Under the pieces are notes generated by a model, which was not told where the DNA came from, did no database searches, and worked only from the letters and a program-made list of their open reading frames with translations. A DNA stretch of 64,000 bases from Moritella marina ATCC 15381 (GTDB lineage: Bacteria > Pseudomonadota > Gammaproteobacteria > Enterobacterales > Moritellaceae), in contig NZ_CP044399.1 in NCBI RefSeq assembly GCF_008931805.1, forward strand, positions 1,240,001-1,304,000. Reading direction: 5' to 3'. A program made the translations under genes and the position numbers. Positions 16,499 through 26,693 of this stretch are shown here, in pieces. Every line of letters starts with the position of its first letter. The first letter of the stretch is position 1.

Positions 16499-17224
16499 AT
16501 GCATATTCACTTTATCATTCATGAACATTTTGAGGCACCAGGTGCTTACGAAACTTGGGCTAAGATGAACAAACACAAAATAACTTATTCTCATGTTTAT
16601 AACGGCGATCGCCTGCTACAGAGCGTAAATGATATTGATTTTCTAATTGTTATGGGTGGCCCACAAGATCCAGAAATAACCATTGATGAATGCCCTCATT
16701 TTGATTCAAAAGGAGAGCAGAATATTATTACACAAGCAATTGACGCAGGGAAAGTGGTGATTGGGATTTGCTTGGGTTCTCAACTTATTGGAGAAGCGCT
16801 GGGCGCGCAATATGAGCGTAGCCCAGAACGAGAAATTGGTAAATTCCCTATATCTTTAACCAAAGCAGGATCAAGCCATTTTTTATTTTCTCATTTTGGT
16901 GAAGTACTCGAAGTTGGTCATTGGCACAACGATATGCCTGGCCTCACTCCTGATTCAGAAGTCATAGCTTACAGCGAAGGCTGCCCAAGACAAATAGTCG
17001 CTTATAGTGCGCTTGTTTTTGGTTTTCAATGCCATATGGAGCTGACAAAAGACGTTGTAGCTCTTTTAATTGACAATGACGACCTTAGTAATGCATCAAA
17101 CTACCATTTTGTGGAGGAGCCAGAAGTATTACTCAGCCATGATTATGACGAGATGAACAAAAAACTGCATGTATTCTTAGATAAACTAGCCAATGTTTAT
17201 CAGTCAAAAACTAACTATCTATAG
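16499..17224 (+). CDS. Class I glutamine amidotransferase-like protein
   Basis: 241 residues. The triad is visible: nucleophile Cys91 in IGICLGSQLIGEALG, His179 and Glu181 in FGFQCHMEL, with the oxyanion-type GGPQDP at 53-58. This is the stand-alone GMP-synthase-like amidotransferase group (related to YfeJ/GuaA N-terminal domains), whose members hydrolyse glutamine or gamma-glutamyl compounds. The substrate is unknown. GGAG lies 8 bases before the ATG. It is divergent from an AraC regulator that probably controls it. Confidence 0.85.
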   Translation: MHIHFIIHEHFEAPGAYETWAKMNKHKITYSHVYNGDRLLQSVNDIDFLIVMGGPQDPEITIDECPHFDSKGEQNIITQAIDAGKVVIGICLGSQLIGEALGAQYERSPEREIGKFPISLTKAGSSHFLFSHFGEVLEVGHWHNDMPGLTPDSEVIAYSEGCPRQIVAYSALVFGFQCHMELTKDVVALLIDNDDLSNASNYHFVEEPEVLLSHDYDEMNKKLHVFLDKLANVYQSKTNYL

Positions 17225-17795
17225 TACAGCGACTACCGTGGTGCTATTGGAAAGTATGAATGTTTGAGAAAATACTCTGCTGTGCAGTGTTGACTTCAAG
17301 TCTGCCATACTTTCAGTAATGCGAAACGTCCTTATTGAAGCTCAAACTCTAAGCCATTTTTGTCCAATTTCGGCTTAGCACACACTAAGCCGAATTTTTC
17401 CAAACAGAGTTAAAGCTGGTGGCAGCGTAATTTGGACCAGTCACTGCATGAGCAATAATGCTATCCATTCGCTACTTAATCCTGTTTTCCCTACCAATCC
17501 ACCCCTAGAACAACCTAAAGTTCATAAAATAAACGTATTAATTCAAAACTCATCATTTATTGATTATTTAAGGATATATTGATTTACTAGCCATAAAGGG
17601 GTGTTTGTGGCGGAATCTATTATGAAAATAGATAAAACATGCTGATTCAGAGGTCGAAAAAAACATTATTCACTTTCGTAATTTTTTGTTTTTAAAAGGT
17701 GATCGAAACACGCTTTATTAAAAAAAATAGAACGTATTATCCACTCATATTCTTTATATATCCTTTAAACAAAAATCAATTAGCAGAGTGTAATC
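17225..17795. other. Spacer before aspA with hairpin element
   Basis: 571 bases. They carry the three-arm CTAAGCC element at 17348-17392 and a very AT-rich final 250 bases that should hold the aspA promoter. No CDS was found. Half-matches to an FNR box occur (TTGATT-type at about 17578) but no convincing full site. Confidence 0.45.
17348..17397 (+). terminator. CTAAGCC hairpin element, copy 2 (terminator-like)
   Basis: CGGCTTAG (17371-17378), loop CACACA, CTAAGCCG (17385-17392) and then AATTTTT form a stem with a T-run. An extra CTAAGCC arm at about 17349-17355 can compete for the same left arm. Flanking A and T runs could make it work in both directions. Confidence 0.75.
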
Positions 17796-19259
17796 ATGAC
17801 AGTATTAACAACCGATCTTACCTTGGAAACACATCTAGAAACTCGCCTAGAAACTGATTTACTCGGGGTAAAACAAATACCTGCACAGGCTTACTACGGT
17901 ATTCACACATTACGCGCAATGGAAAACTTTAAAATCAGCAAGGAGAAGATTGGCGATTGTCCTGAGTTTGTACGCGGCATGGTAAAAACCAAAAAAGCAG
18001 CTGCATTAGCCAACGGCATTCTGGGTACTATTCCAGAAGAAATCAGTGACGCGATTGTTAACGCGTGTAATACATTGCTAGCAAGCGACGAATTTTATAA
18101 TCAATTTCCCGTTGATGCATTCCAAGGTGGCGCAGGTACATCGGTAAATATGAATACCAATGAAGTTATTGCCAACATCGCGTTAGAGCAGATGGGGCAT
18201 GCCAAAGGTGCTTATAATCACATCAACCCAAATGACCACGTGAATAAAAGTCAAAGTACCAATGATGCTTATCCTACTGGCTTCCGTGTTGCCTTGTTTG
18301 AACGCAGTACTGCGGTATTAGTGGCGCTAACATCATTAAGCGAAACCTTTTTAGATAAAGCCGAAGAGTTTAACGACGTATTGAAAATGGGACGAACGCA
18401 GTTACAAGACGCTGTACCGATGACATTGGGTCAAGAGTTCCACGCTTTTGGTATTACGCTAAAAGAAGAAATCAGAAGTATTAACCGTTGCCAAGAATTA
18501 CTGCTTGAAATCAATCTTGGCGCGACAGCAATCGGTACTGGCTTAAACTCGCCAATCGGTTATTCAGCACTGGCGATTGAAAAGTTAGCTGAAATTACTG
18601 GTCATGCATTTGTACCTGCAGAAGACTTAGTCGAAGCAACGTCTGACTGTGGTGCGTATGTTATGTTGTCGAGCGGCTTAAAACGTTTAGCAGTGAAACT
18701 ATCTAAAATCTGTAACGACTTACGTCTACTTTCTTCAGGCCCGCGTACTGGTTTAAACGAAATTAACCTACCTGAAATGCAGGCCGGTTCATCAATTATG
18801 CCAGCAAAAGTAAACCCTGTTATTCCTGAGGTGGTTAACCAGGTTGCATTTAAAGTGTGTGGTAACGACATCACCATCACCATGGCGGCTGAAGCGGGTC
18901 AATTACAATTAAACGTAATGGAACCTGTGATTGGTCAATGCCTATTTGAATCATTATCTTTATTAGAAAATGCGTGTTTCACACTACAAGACAAATGCGT
19001 TAAAGGTATTACAGCTAATCGCAAGGTATGCGAAGACTTCGTGTTAAATTCAATTGGAATTATCACGTATCTAAATCCGTTTATTGGTCATCATGAAGGT
19101 GATGTGATTGGTAAAATCTGTGCTCAAACAGGCAAAAATGTACGTGAAGTTGTATTAGAACGTGGATTACTGTCTGAAACTGAATTAGATGAAATCTTCT
19201 CTATCGAAAACCTAATGAAGCCTAAATACACAGGGCAGCGTTACACGAAAGCTATTTAA
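17796..19259 (+). CDS. aspA: Aspartate ammonia-lyase (aspartase)
   Basis: 487 residues. It interconverts L-aspartate and fumarate plus ammonia, feeding anaerobic fumarate respiration. The fumarase/aspartase signature [11 protein letters not shown] occurs at about 330, with the substrate loops [17 protein letters not shown] (about 109-125) and [12 protein letters not shown] (about 150-161). The N-terminus carries about 15 extra residues over the common length, with the repeated [15 protein letters not shown]. Followed by dcuA, the matching C4-dicarboxylate exchanger, after a structured 231-base spacer. The assignment is firm. Confidence 0.95.
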   Translation: MTVLTTDLTLETHLETRLETDLLGVKQIPAQAYYGIHTLRAMENFKISKEKIGDCPEFVRGMVKTKKAAALANGILGTIPEEISDAIVNACNTLLASDEFYNQFPVDAFQGGAGTSVNMNTNEVIANIALEQMGHAKGAYNHINPNDHVNKSQSTNDAYPTGFRVALFERSTAVLVALTSLSETFLDKAEEFNDVLKMGRTQLQDAVPMTLGQEFHAFGITLKEEIRSINRCQELLLEINLGATAIGTGLNSPIGYSALAIEKLAEITGHAFVPAEDLVEATSDCGAYVMLSSGLKRLAVKLSKICNDLRLLSSGPRTGLNEINLPEMQAGSSIMPAKVNPVIPEVVNQVAFKVCGNDITITMAAEAGQLQLNVMEPVIGQCLFESLSLLENACFTLQDKCVKGITANRKVCEDFVLNSIGIITYLNPFIGHHEGDVIGKICAQTGKNVREVVLERGLLSETELDEIFSIENLMKPKYTGQRYTKAI

Positions 19260-19306
19260 TAAGCGTTGGACTGGATCAAGTTGAAATATATTGATCGTGA
19301 GCAATG

Positions 19307-19451
19307 TTAACCCTGTTAGGAGTACCGTTCAATCAGAGGCTTGTGATATAAACGAGCGCAAATGCGCAAGCGATTGAACGGGAAACCTTACGTGTCAAAA
19401 CACGGGGGAAACGGTTAATAGAGCTGGGATCTGTTTTCGAAAAATACAGAT
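19307..19451 (+). ncRNA. Predicted structured leader RNA between aspA and dcuA (candidate riboswitch or attenuator)
   Basis: Outer stem TTAACC (19307-19312) with GGTTAA (19413-19418) closes a multibranch. Inside, CCGTTCAATC (19325-19334) pairs exactly with GATTGAACGG (19372-19381), capped by GCTTG/CAAGC (19339-19343/19367-19371) and CGC-AAAT-GCG. A second arm is CGTGT-CAAA-ACACG (19391-19404), flanked by two GGGAAAC-type purine junctions. Downstream, ATCTGT/ACAGAT (19429-19434/19446-19451) forms a last hairpin before dcuA. It does not match the riboswitch consensus sequences I know. The folding was done by eye. Confidence 0.55.
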
Positions 19452-19490
19452 TTACCTATCGCATATTTTTAATTTTAATCGGAGTTTTCT

Positions 19491-20792
19491 ATGATTGTTG
19501 TACAACTTTTTGTCGTACTGCTGTTTATCTACTTAGGTGCACGTATTGGTGGTATTGGTATCGGGTTTGCTGGTGGTGCGGGCGTACTTGTCTTAACCAT
19601 GATCTTAGGTCTCGATGCGGGTTCTATCCCTATCGATGTTATTTTAATTATCATGTCAGTGATCACCGCAATTGCAGCAATGCAGGTGGCTGGTGGTATG
19701 GATTGGCTAGTTGATTTAGCTGAAAAATTTCTACGTAAAAACCCAAAACGCATTACCTTCTACGCACCAATCGTGACTTATTTCATGACAGTGCTAGCGG
19801 GTACGGGTCACACGGCATTCTCGACACTGCCGGTAATTGCTGAAGTAGCAAAAGAGCAAGGTATTCGTCCATCGCGTCCCTTGTCTATTGCTGTTGTGGC
19901 GTCTCAAATTGCGATTACTGCGTCGCCAATATCAGCGGCAGTGGTATTCTTCTCAGGTATTCTTGAGCCACTGGGTGTTGATTACTTAACACTATTAGCG
20001 GTTTGTATACCGTCAACATTCTTAGCGTGTATGGTCGGTGCATTTGTTGCAAACTACTTAGGCTGTGAACTAAAAGACGATCCTGTGTATCAAGACCGCC
20101 TTGCCAAGGGCCTGATTAAAATGAATGGTGAAGGTAAACGTGAAATTTTACCGACCGCTAAAACATCTGTTTATATTTTCTGCGCCGCTATTGTGGCTGT
20201 TGTCGCTTATGCAACGATGATCAGTGGTAGTGTGGGTCTTATTGAAAATCCAACAATTGGACGTAACGAAGCGATTATGGCGTTAATGCTGACTGCTGCT
20301 GCGTGCATTGTGACTTTTACTAAGATTGATGCATCACAAATTGCTAACGCGGCGACATTCAAATCAGGTATGAGTGCTTGTGTTTGTGTGCTGGGTGTTG
20401 CTTGGTTGGGTGATACGTTTGTGTCGGCTCATATCGGTGAGATCAAAGAGTTCTCTGCGAGTATCCTTGAACAATATCCGTGGATGTTAGCTGTGGTGTT
20501 ATTCTTTGCTTCAATGTTACTTTACTCTCAAGGTGCAACAACAACCGCATTGATGCCTGCAGCACTTGCGATTGGCGTTGCACCTATTACGGCGGTGGCT
20601 TCTTTTGCTGCTGTAAGTGCGCTGTTTGTATTACCAACTTACCCGACATTGCTTGCCGCGGTAGAGATGGATGATACCGGCTCAACACGTATTGGTAACT
20701 TAGTCTTTAACCACCCATTCTTCATTCCTGGTGTCGCGACTATTTCAACGTCTGTTGCACTTGGTTTTGTATTTGGCGGGCTTATTCTTTAA
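19491..20792 (+). CDS. dcuA: Anaerobic C4-dicarboxylate transporter, DcuA/DcuB family
   Basis: 433 residues with about 11-12 hydrophobic helices, for the inner membrane. The family exchanges or takes up aspartate, malate, fumarate and succinate. Recognisable stretches are the N-terminal GARIGGIGIGFAGGAGVL, VTYFMTVLAGTGHTAFSTLPVIAEVAKE and the C-terminal YPTLLAAVEMDDTGSTRIGNLVFNHPF. Pairing with aspA mirrors the E. coli aspA-dcuA operon. ATCGGAG gives the ribosome site. Translation may be influenced by the folded leader upstream. Confidence 0.93.
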   Translation: MIVVQLFVVLLFIYLGARIGGIGIGFAGGAGVLVLTMILGLDAGSIPIDVILIIMSVITAIAAMQVAGGMDWLVDLAEKFLRKNPKRITFYAPIVTYFMTVLAGTGHTAFSTLPVIAEVAKEQGIRPSRPLSIAVVASQIAITASPISAAVVFFSGILEPLGVDYLTLLAVCIPSTFLACMVGAFVANYLGCELKDDPVYQDRLAKGLIKMNGEGKREILPTAKTSVYIFCAAIVAVVAYATMISGSVGLIENPTIGRNEAIMALMLTAAACIVTFTKIDASQIANAATFKSGMSACVCVLGVAWLGDTFVSAHIGEIKEFSASILEQYPWMLAVVLFFASMLLYSQGATTTALMPAALAIGVAPITAVASFAAVSALFVLPTYPTLLAAVEMDDTGSTRIGNLVFNHPFFIPGVATISTSVALGFVFGGLIL

Positions 20793-20870
20793 TTAGAACG
20801 GTTAAGCTAAAAGAGAGTTAGTGAAAGAGAGTTAGTGAGAAGATAGTTAACGAAAGCTAAAATTAGACTA

Positions 20871-20916
20871 AACGAAAAAAGGCGCCATTTAATATAAATG
20901 GCGCCTTTTTTCGTTT
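20871..20916. terminator. Strong bidirectional terminator between dcuA and glgA
   Basis: AAAAAAGGCGCCATTT and AAATGGCGCCTTTTTT form a perfect stem (arms extend to AACGA/TCGTT) around the loop AATAT. It carries A and T runs on both sides and so serves the two convergent operons. Confidence 0.93.
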
Positions 20917-20954
20917 TGGTCTTTATGCAGAGAAGTGTTTAAGCACTCAATCTA

Positions 20955-22520
20955 TTAGTGCGTATAAAGCAGTTCTAGATACTGTTTCGTGCTTTCTTGC
21001 CAGCTGAAACGTGCTGACTTGGCGTTGTCTGCGATCTTAGCCCATGTCTTCGGCTTACTTGCGTGTAGTTTGATTGCATCATTAAAGGCTGCGATTAAGT
21101 TATCACTTTGTTCTTGCAGTGATGAACCATTAAAGCTAAAGCCATTTTCTAAATGCTGAACCGTGTCTTTCAAACCACCAACCGCGTGCACTAGGCAAGG
21201 TTGACCGTCACGCATCGCTAACATCTGGCTAATACCACAAGGTTCAAACGAGCTTGGCATCAAGAACAGGTCGCCATGTTGATACATTTTATCTGACAGT
21301 GCTTGGCCATAACCATTCAAGAATAAGAAGTTGTCATGGTTTGCCATTAGCTGCATGAATTCAAATTCAATCTGGGTATCACCCGAACCCAGAATAATTA
21401 GTCGACCATTGACGCGAGCAAGATCATCAAGCAATACCGATAATACGGTTTTACCTTGATAAGGTTGACGTAATAACAGGGCTTTTTGATCGGTTAAACG
21501 ACCAATGCTTGTTACCAAGAAGTCAGTAAACGGTGCTTGGCTATTCCAGTTATTAATTTGTTCGTTGGCAAGGTAATGAACCGTCTTAAGCTGGGCAGAT
21601 TGTGCTAACCAACGTTTCACTTGTTGCTGTGCTGGTGCGATAAAAGTACTTAACGCGGGCTTTTTAGCGCGTTTTTTACTTACCGTGTCCGTGTACTCAC
21701 AACCATTTAAAATGCCGACTAAGCGACCTTGCTGTTTGGCTGCTGCTAAATCTTGCTCTAGGCCTTCACCACCAAAGAAACCATTCGCCGCATCGCTAGC
21801 GTGTAATACTTCTTCAGCGTAAGTAGGCGATACCACATGGACTTTATTCGACAGGTTGATACCAGCGCGCATCGGGTTATAACAATGGGTATAACGCGGA
21901 TCGCAAATATGGCTTTGATCAAAATTAAGCGTCGGGAACCAATGGCGTAAGCTTGATTCATCGTCTGCAAATGGGCGGATGCCTTGCAAAGCAATGTTAT
22001 GTACAGTGTAAACAGTATGAATGTTTGCAAGCTGTTTATACTGTGGTGCATATTGGTTTAATACTGCTACCGTTGCGCTGTGCCAGTCGTGTAAATGTAA
22101 GACATCAGGTCGTGTTAACTTCGATTCGATAAGCAGTTGGCATACAGCAAGGTTAAATAGTGCATATTTAGTTGCGTCAGTCGCAAAAGGGCGATTACCT
22201 TCGTCATGGCTGTAAACATTGCCGCCTTGACCAAATAGCGGGTGTTGGACAACAAATTGACGCACTTTATTCGCTGTTGCAGGGAGGAACAGCTCGAACA
22301 AGGTTACAGTTTCTGTTTTGCCAGCAAATTCAACTTCAACACTTGCAAGTTGACGAGATTCAAACTTGGCAGCGTAATGGCCATAATCAGGGATCACAAC
22401 GTCAACACTTACATCATGGGCTGGTAAGGCTTGGGGTAAATCGCGAACGACGTCAGCAACGCCACCCACTTTAGCACCTGGTACCGCATCATTTTCGGCT
22501 GCTATCATTAAAACATGCAT
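20955..22520 (-). CDS. glgA: Glycogen synthase (ADP-glucose)
   Basis: 521 residues. A GT5 enzyme that elongates alpha-1,4-glucan from ADP-glucose. The ADP-glucose-binding loop is KVGGVADVVRDLP at 17-29 (classical KxGGL, here Val), and the C-terminal GT-B half holds MPSSFEPCGISQMLAMRDGQPCLVHAVGGLKDTV. AAGGAC precedes the start. It is the last gene of the leftward glycogen cluster, separated from glgC by 188 bases and a hairpin terminator, so it may have its own promoter. Confidence 0.94.
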   Translation of the reverse strand: MHVLMIAAENDAVPGAKVGGVADVVRDLPQALPAHDVSVDVVIPDYGHYAAKFESRQLASVEVEFAGKTETVTLFELFLPATANKVRQFVVQHPLFGQGGNVYSHDEGNRPFATDATKYALFNLAVCQLLIESKLTRPDVLHLHDWHSATVAVLNQYAPQYKQLANIHTVYTVHNIALQGIRPFADDESSLRHWFPTLNFDQSHICDPRYTHCYNPMRAGINLSNKVHVVSPTYAEEVLHASDAANGFFGGEGLEQDLAAAKQQGRLVGILNGCEYTDTVSKKRAKKPALSTFIAPAQQQVKRWLAQSAQLKTVHYLANEQINNWNSQAPFTDFLVTSIGRLTDQKALLLRQPYQGKTVLSVLLDDLARVNGRLIILGSGDTQIEFEFMQLMANHDNFLFLNGYGQALSDKMYQHGDLFLMPSSFEPCGISQMLAMRDGQPCLVHAVGGLKDTVQHLENGFSFNGSSLQEQSDNLIAAFNDAIKLHASKPKTWAKIADNAKSARFSWQESTKQYLELLYTH

Positions 22521-22635
22521 GAATAAATTGTCCTTAAAGCAGAATAGTAAACTTGTGTTATTAGATGAACTTGTAGAGTTAGGTGTACTGTAAAATTAGA
22601 CGTACTTGTAAAGCTAAAGTTATAAAACAAAAATA

Positions 22636-22667
22636 GCAATAAGTCACTTAGTTAAGTGACTTATTGC
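22636..22667 (-). terminator. Hairpin terminator between glgC and glgA
   Basis: GCAATAAGTCACTTA and its exact reverse complement are separated by two bases. On the minus strand the hairpin is followed by TATTTTTGTTTT. Transcription leaving glgC would be reduced before glgA. Confidence 0.75.
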
Positions 22668-22708
22668 TTATTAAGTACTGTTTATAAAGTACTGGGCATC
22701 GTGATTTT

Positions 22709-24037
22709 TTAAACCAGTGCTACATCTTTTTCTATCGCTTGCTCAGCGTTTTTCTCTAATGCGGTTTTAGCTTGTTTCGCAGCCATTAATTTCAGCATAT
22801 CAGCAGTGACTAGTGTGATGCCTTTTGGTGATACTCGGAAGCCATTAGCAATATCTTGCTCTTTATCATGACCAACGATTAAACCAGCAGGTAATACGCA
22901 TTTACTGTCAACGATAGTGCGGCGTAATTGACAGCTTTCACCAATATCGGCACCCGGTAAAATAACCGATTCTTCAATCGTTGAGTACGAATGAACGTGC
23001 ACATTAGAGAACAGCAGTGATTTACGGATTGTTGAACCAGAAATAATACAACCACCAGATACCGTTGAGTCAACAGCCATACCGCGACGTTCATCGTCAT
23101 CAAATACGAATTTTGCTGGTGGTAGTTGCTCTTGGTACGTCCAAATCGGCCAGCTTGAATCATAAAGGTCAAGCTGTGGTTCTGGTGTAACCAGTTCCAT
23201 GTTCGCTTCCCAGAATGAATCCAGTGTACCTACATCGCGCCAGTACGGTTGTTTGTCGCTATCAGGGTCGCTGAATGGGAATGCAAATACGTCACTACCT
23301 TCAATGATTGATGGAATGATGTCATTACCAAAGTCACGGTCTGATGTTTCGCGTGTCGCATCTTTTTCTAACTGTTCGAATAGGAACTCAGTATTAAATA
23401 CATAGTTGCCCATTGACGCTAAACATTGACCTGGTTTACCCGGGATCTCGTTTGGTTGTGCTGGTTTTTCATTAAATGCTTTAACACGATTATCACTATC
23501 AACCGTCATCACACCAAATTGACCAGCGGCTTCTTCTGTTGGTACTTCGATGCAGCATACTGTCATGTCAGCGCCGTTTTCTACGTGTTTAGCAATCAAA
23601 TCACCGTAGTCCATACGGTAAACGTGGTCACCTGATAAAATCATCACGTATTTAGGCATTTCTGCGCGGATAATATCCATGTTCTGGAATACCGCATCAG
23701 CAGTACCCGAATACCAGTCGTTACCGTAACGTTGTGATGCTGGTAAGATCTCGACAGACTCAGACAGTTCTTTCTTGAAATGTCCCCAACCACGGTTTAC
23801 GTGACGGATTAATGAGTGCGATTTGTACTGTGTAGCAATACCAACACGACGGATCCCAGAGTTAATGCAATTAGATAATGGGAAATCGATAATGCGGAAT
23901 TTACCACCAAAAAATACCGCTGGTTTTGCGCGCCAATCTGTTAACTCATGTAAACGACTGCCTCGACCACCTGCAAGGATAAGGGCGTAAGTATCTTTAG
24001 TTAAGTTACTAATATAACGATGTGCACCTTGTGACAT
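22709..24037 (-). CDS. glgC: Glucose-1-phosphate adenylyltransferase
   Basis: 442 residues. It makes ADP-glucose from ATP and glucose-1-phosphate, the committed step of glycogen synthesis. The nucleotidyltransferase loop is [24 protein letters not shown] at 17-40 and the catalytic region contains [19 protein letters not shown] is the substrate-loop signature. The C-terminal left-handed beta helix has the usual hexapeptide [21 protein letters not shown] region. The C-terminus ends with an Ala/Glu-rich tail of about 25 residues. It lies 97 bases downstream of glgP. Confidence 0.95.
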   Translation of the reverse strand: MSQGAHRYISNLTKDTYALILAGGRGSRLHELTDWRAKPAVFFGGKFRIIDFPLSNCINSGIRRVGIATQYKSHSLIRHVNRGWGHFKKELSESVEILPASQRYGNDWYSGTADAVFQNMDIIRAEMPKYVMILSGDHVYRMDYGDLIAKHVENGADMTVCCIEVPTEEAAGQFGVMTVDSDNRVKAFNEKPAQPNEIPGKPGQCLASMGNYVFNTEFLFEQLEKDATRETSDRDFGNDIIPSIIEGSDVFAFPFSDPDSDKQPYWRDVGTLDSFWEANMELVTPEPQLDLYDSSWPIWTYQEQLPPAKFVFDDDERRGMAVDSTVSGGCIISGSTIRKSLLFSNVHVHSYSTIEESVILPGADIGESCQLRRTIVDSKCVLPAGLIVGHDKEQDIANGFRVSPKGITLVTADMLKLMAAKQAKTALEKNAEQAIEKDVALV

Positions 24038-24133
24038 ATTACTTCTCCATAAGCTTTTTGTCGGAATTCGGTTTATATAAAGTGGCTCAAATCATCAATG
24101 ATATGAACCACTTAATAGATTGTGTTTAGGGCG

Positions 24134-26632
24134 TTACACACTCAATGGTGTGAGGGCCCAGATGTCGTTGTTGTATTCATTAATGGTGCGGTCACTTGAG
24201 AACGAACCACTTGCTGCCGTATTTAAAATACTTAATCGTGTCCAAGCTTCTTTGTCTTGATAAACAAGTGCAGCAGCCTGTTGTGCTTTACAATAATCGG
24301 CGAAATCATGCGCCACTAACCATTGGTCATGTTCATTTAAAATCGAGTCGATTAGCGGTTGGAATAAACCATGCTCAAATAAGTTGAAATGATTACTGTT
24401 GAGTAATGCCATTACGTTATTTAAGTTATTATCGTTGGCAATAATCTGTGTTGGGTTGTAGTGCTCGCGAATAGTGGCTATTTGCTCGCTGCGCGCACCA
24501 AATAAGAAGAAGTTATCTGCACCAACCGCATCACGAATTTCAATGTTAGCGCCATCTAACGTTCCGATAGTGGCTGCGCCGTTCATCATGAATTTCATGT
24601 TGCCGGTACCAGAGGCTTCTTTACCAGCCGTCGAGATCTGTTCTGACAAGTCGGTTGCCGCACAAATCGTTTCCATCGCGGTAACGTTGTAGTTTGGTAA
24701 GAAGGCAACACGTAACCAAGGTTGTGCTAGCGGATCGGCGTTGATGGTTGCTGCGACATTGTTGATTAATTTGATCGTTAATTTAGCAATGAAGTAACCT
24801 GGTGCAGCTTTACCACCAATTAATACACAGCGTGGCGTCATACCTTCGGTATCACCACGACGAATGCGGTCATAAAGATGGATAACATGCAAGATGTTAA
24901 GTAGTTGACGTTTGTATTCGTGCATACGTTTAACTTGTACGTCAAACATCATGTTGGTATCGAATTCAACATCGCAGGCTACTTTGACTAAATCAGCAAG
25001 TTGTTGCTTGTTCTGCTGTTTAACGTCTTGCCATTGGGCATGGAATTTTTCGTTGTCGTAGTAACGACGTAGCTTACTGATTTCGCTTAAATCACGGGTC
25101 CAATTGTTACCGATCTTGTCGCTAATCAACTGGCTTAATTTAGGATTACAATGCGCTAACCAGCGGCGTGGGGTAACACCATTGGTTTTGTTGTTAAATT
25201 TGTTTGGTGTCAACTGATAGAAGTCGTTAAACAAGCCTTCGCTCAGTAGTTGGGTATGCAAGGCTGCAACGCCGTTTACCGAGAAGCTACCCACGATTGC
25301 AAGGTAAGCCATGCGTACTTGTGGGTCATCGCCTTCTTCGATAATTGACAATGCACGTTGCTTGTCAACATCACCAGGCCATTGGCAAGCTACTTCTGTT
25401 AAGAAGCGTGCGTTGATTTCAAAAATGATTTCCAGTACACGCGGTAATAGGTGTGAGAATAAACGCACAGACCATTTTTCTAATGCTTCAGGCAATAATG
25501 TATGGTTGGTATAAGCCATCGTAGATGTGGTGATCTGCCATGCAGCGTCCCAATCTAAATCGTGCTCATCCAGTAATAGACGCATTAACTCAGCAACGGC
25601 CACACTTGGGTGCGTATCGTTAAGTTGGAATACGTGGTACTGAGCAAAATCAGTAAAGTCATTGCCGTGGACTTTTACCCATTCAGCAATAATGTCTTGT
25701 AAGCTAGCTGAAGTCAGGAAATATTGCTGGCGTAAACGCAGTTCTTTACCGTTTTCACTGGCATCGTTTGGATACAATACCATGGTGATTTGTTCAGCTA
25801 AGTTTTTACGGGCAACGGCTTCGGTATAACTACCAGCGTTGAATTCACCTAGGTCAAATTCATCTGTAGCTGCTGATTTCCATAAACGTAGCGTATTAAC
25901 GATATCGTTTTGATAACCCGGAACTGGCACATCATAAGGTACAGCTAGTACGTCTTCTGTCGCAACCCATTGGCGATGCGTGTGGCCTTCTTTGTCTTGA
26001 TAAGTTTCTACATGACCAAAGAATTTAACGCGACGGTTATGTTCTGGTGCTGCGACTTCCCAAGGGTGACCATCACGTAACCAGTTGTCTGGATGCTCTA
26101 TTTGATGACCACTTTCAATGCTTTGGTTAAACATACCGTATTCATAACGGATGCCATAACCAGTAACAGGTAAAGCTAAGCTTGCGCAACTATCAAGAAA
26201 ACAAGCCGCTAGACGACCTAGACCACCGTTACCTAGGCCTGCATCGTGCTCAGAATCAGCAATGGTTTCTAATTCGCTGCTGTATTGGTTAAGCCCCTTG
26301 CGTACGCTGTCTTCTAAATCAAGATTTAGTACTGCGTTACCTAATGCACGGCCCATCAAAAATTCTAATGATAGGTAAGCTGCACGACGAGTAGGTTGTG
26401 CTTGCTGCAGTTTTTTGGTCGCGCGTGATTTTTCCATCAGGCGATCACGGACTGTTAATGCCAGCGCATGATATAAATATTGCGGTGAATCACCAACTTC
26501 ATCACGTCCTAGGGTGTAATGGAAATGACGTTTTAAATCTTCAGGCAAAGTGCTGGCATTCACCACTGGCCCATTTTTTGTCTCTAACTTACAAACTTTG
26601 TTTGCTTTAGATTTTTGTTTCTTTAATGACAT
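24134..26632 (-). CDS. glgP: Glycogen/maltodextrin phosphorylase
   Basis: 832 residues, usual for the family. A PLP enzyme releasing glucose-1-phosphate from alpha-1,4-glucan. The PLP-lysine signature EASGTGNMKFMMNGAATIGT is in the C-terminal third; the N-terminal part has YLSLEFLMGRALGNAVLNL and GLGNGGLGRLAACFLDS, and the middle FQLNDTHPSVAVAELMR. It lies 61 bases downstream of glgB and is probably co-transcribed. It could also act on maltodextrin, but its place in the glg cluster favours glycogen. Confidence 0.95.
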   Translation of the reverse strand: MSLKKQKSKANKVCKLETKNGPVVNASTLPEDLKRHFHYTLGRDEVGDSPQYLYHALALTVRDRLMEKSRATKKLQQAQPTRRAAYLSLEFLMGRALGNAVLNLDLEDSVRKGLNQYSSELETIADSEHDAGLGNGGLGRLAACFLDSCASLALPVTGYGIRYEYGMFNQSIESGHQIEHPDNWLRDGHPWEVAAPEHNRRVKFFGHVETYQDKEGHTHRQWVATEDVLAVPYDVPVPGYQNDIVNTLRLWKSAATDEFDLGEFNAGSYTEAVARKNLAEQITMVLYPNDASENGKELRLRQQYFLTSASLQDIIAEWVKVHGNDFTDFAQYHVFQLNDTHPSVAVAELMRLLLDEHDLDWDAAWQITTSTMAYTNHTLLPEALEKWSVRLFSHLLPRVLEIIFEINARFLTEVACQWPGDVDKQRALSIIEEGDDPQVRMAYLAIVGSFSVNGVAALHTQLLSEGLFNDFYQLTPNKFNNKTNGVTPRRWLAHCNPKLSQLISDKIGNNWTRDLSEISKLRRYYDNEKFHAQWQDVKQQNKQQLADLVKVACDVEFDTNMMFDVQVKRMHEYKRQLLNILHVIHLYDRIRRGDTEGMTPRCVLIGGKAAPGYFIAKLTIKLINNVAATINADPLAQPWLRVAFLPNYNVTAMETICAATDLSEQISTAGKEASGTGNMKFMMNGAATIGTLDGANIEIRDAVGADNFFLFGARSEQIATIREHYNPTQIIANDNNLNNVMALLNSNHFNLFEHGLFQPLIDSILNEHDQWLVAHDFADYCKAQQAAALVYQDKEAWTRLSILNTAASGSFSSDRTINEYNNDIWALTPLSV

Positions 26633-26693
26633 ATAACGTCCTTTATTATGACATTTGGGCGAATTAACTATAATTAATTATTTCGTTAGTTAT

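Noticed and set aside
19307-19418. Glutamine (glnA) or c-di-GMP-I riboswitch
   Set aside because: CGTTCA and GAACGG fragments occur, but they pair with each other and the conserved cores of those classes are missing.
22636-22667. AATAAGT...AACTAA resembling a Ter site on the minus strand
   Set aside because: Spacing is two bases short and the sequence is one arm of a perfect hairpin terminator.
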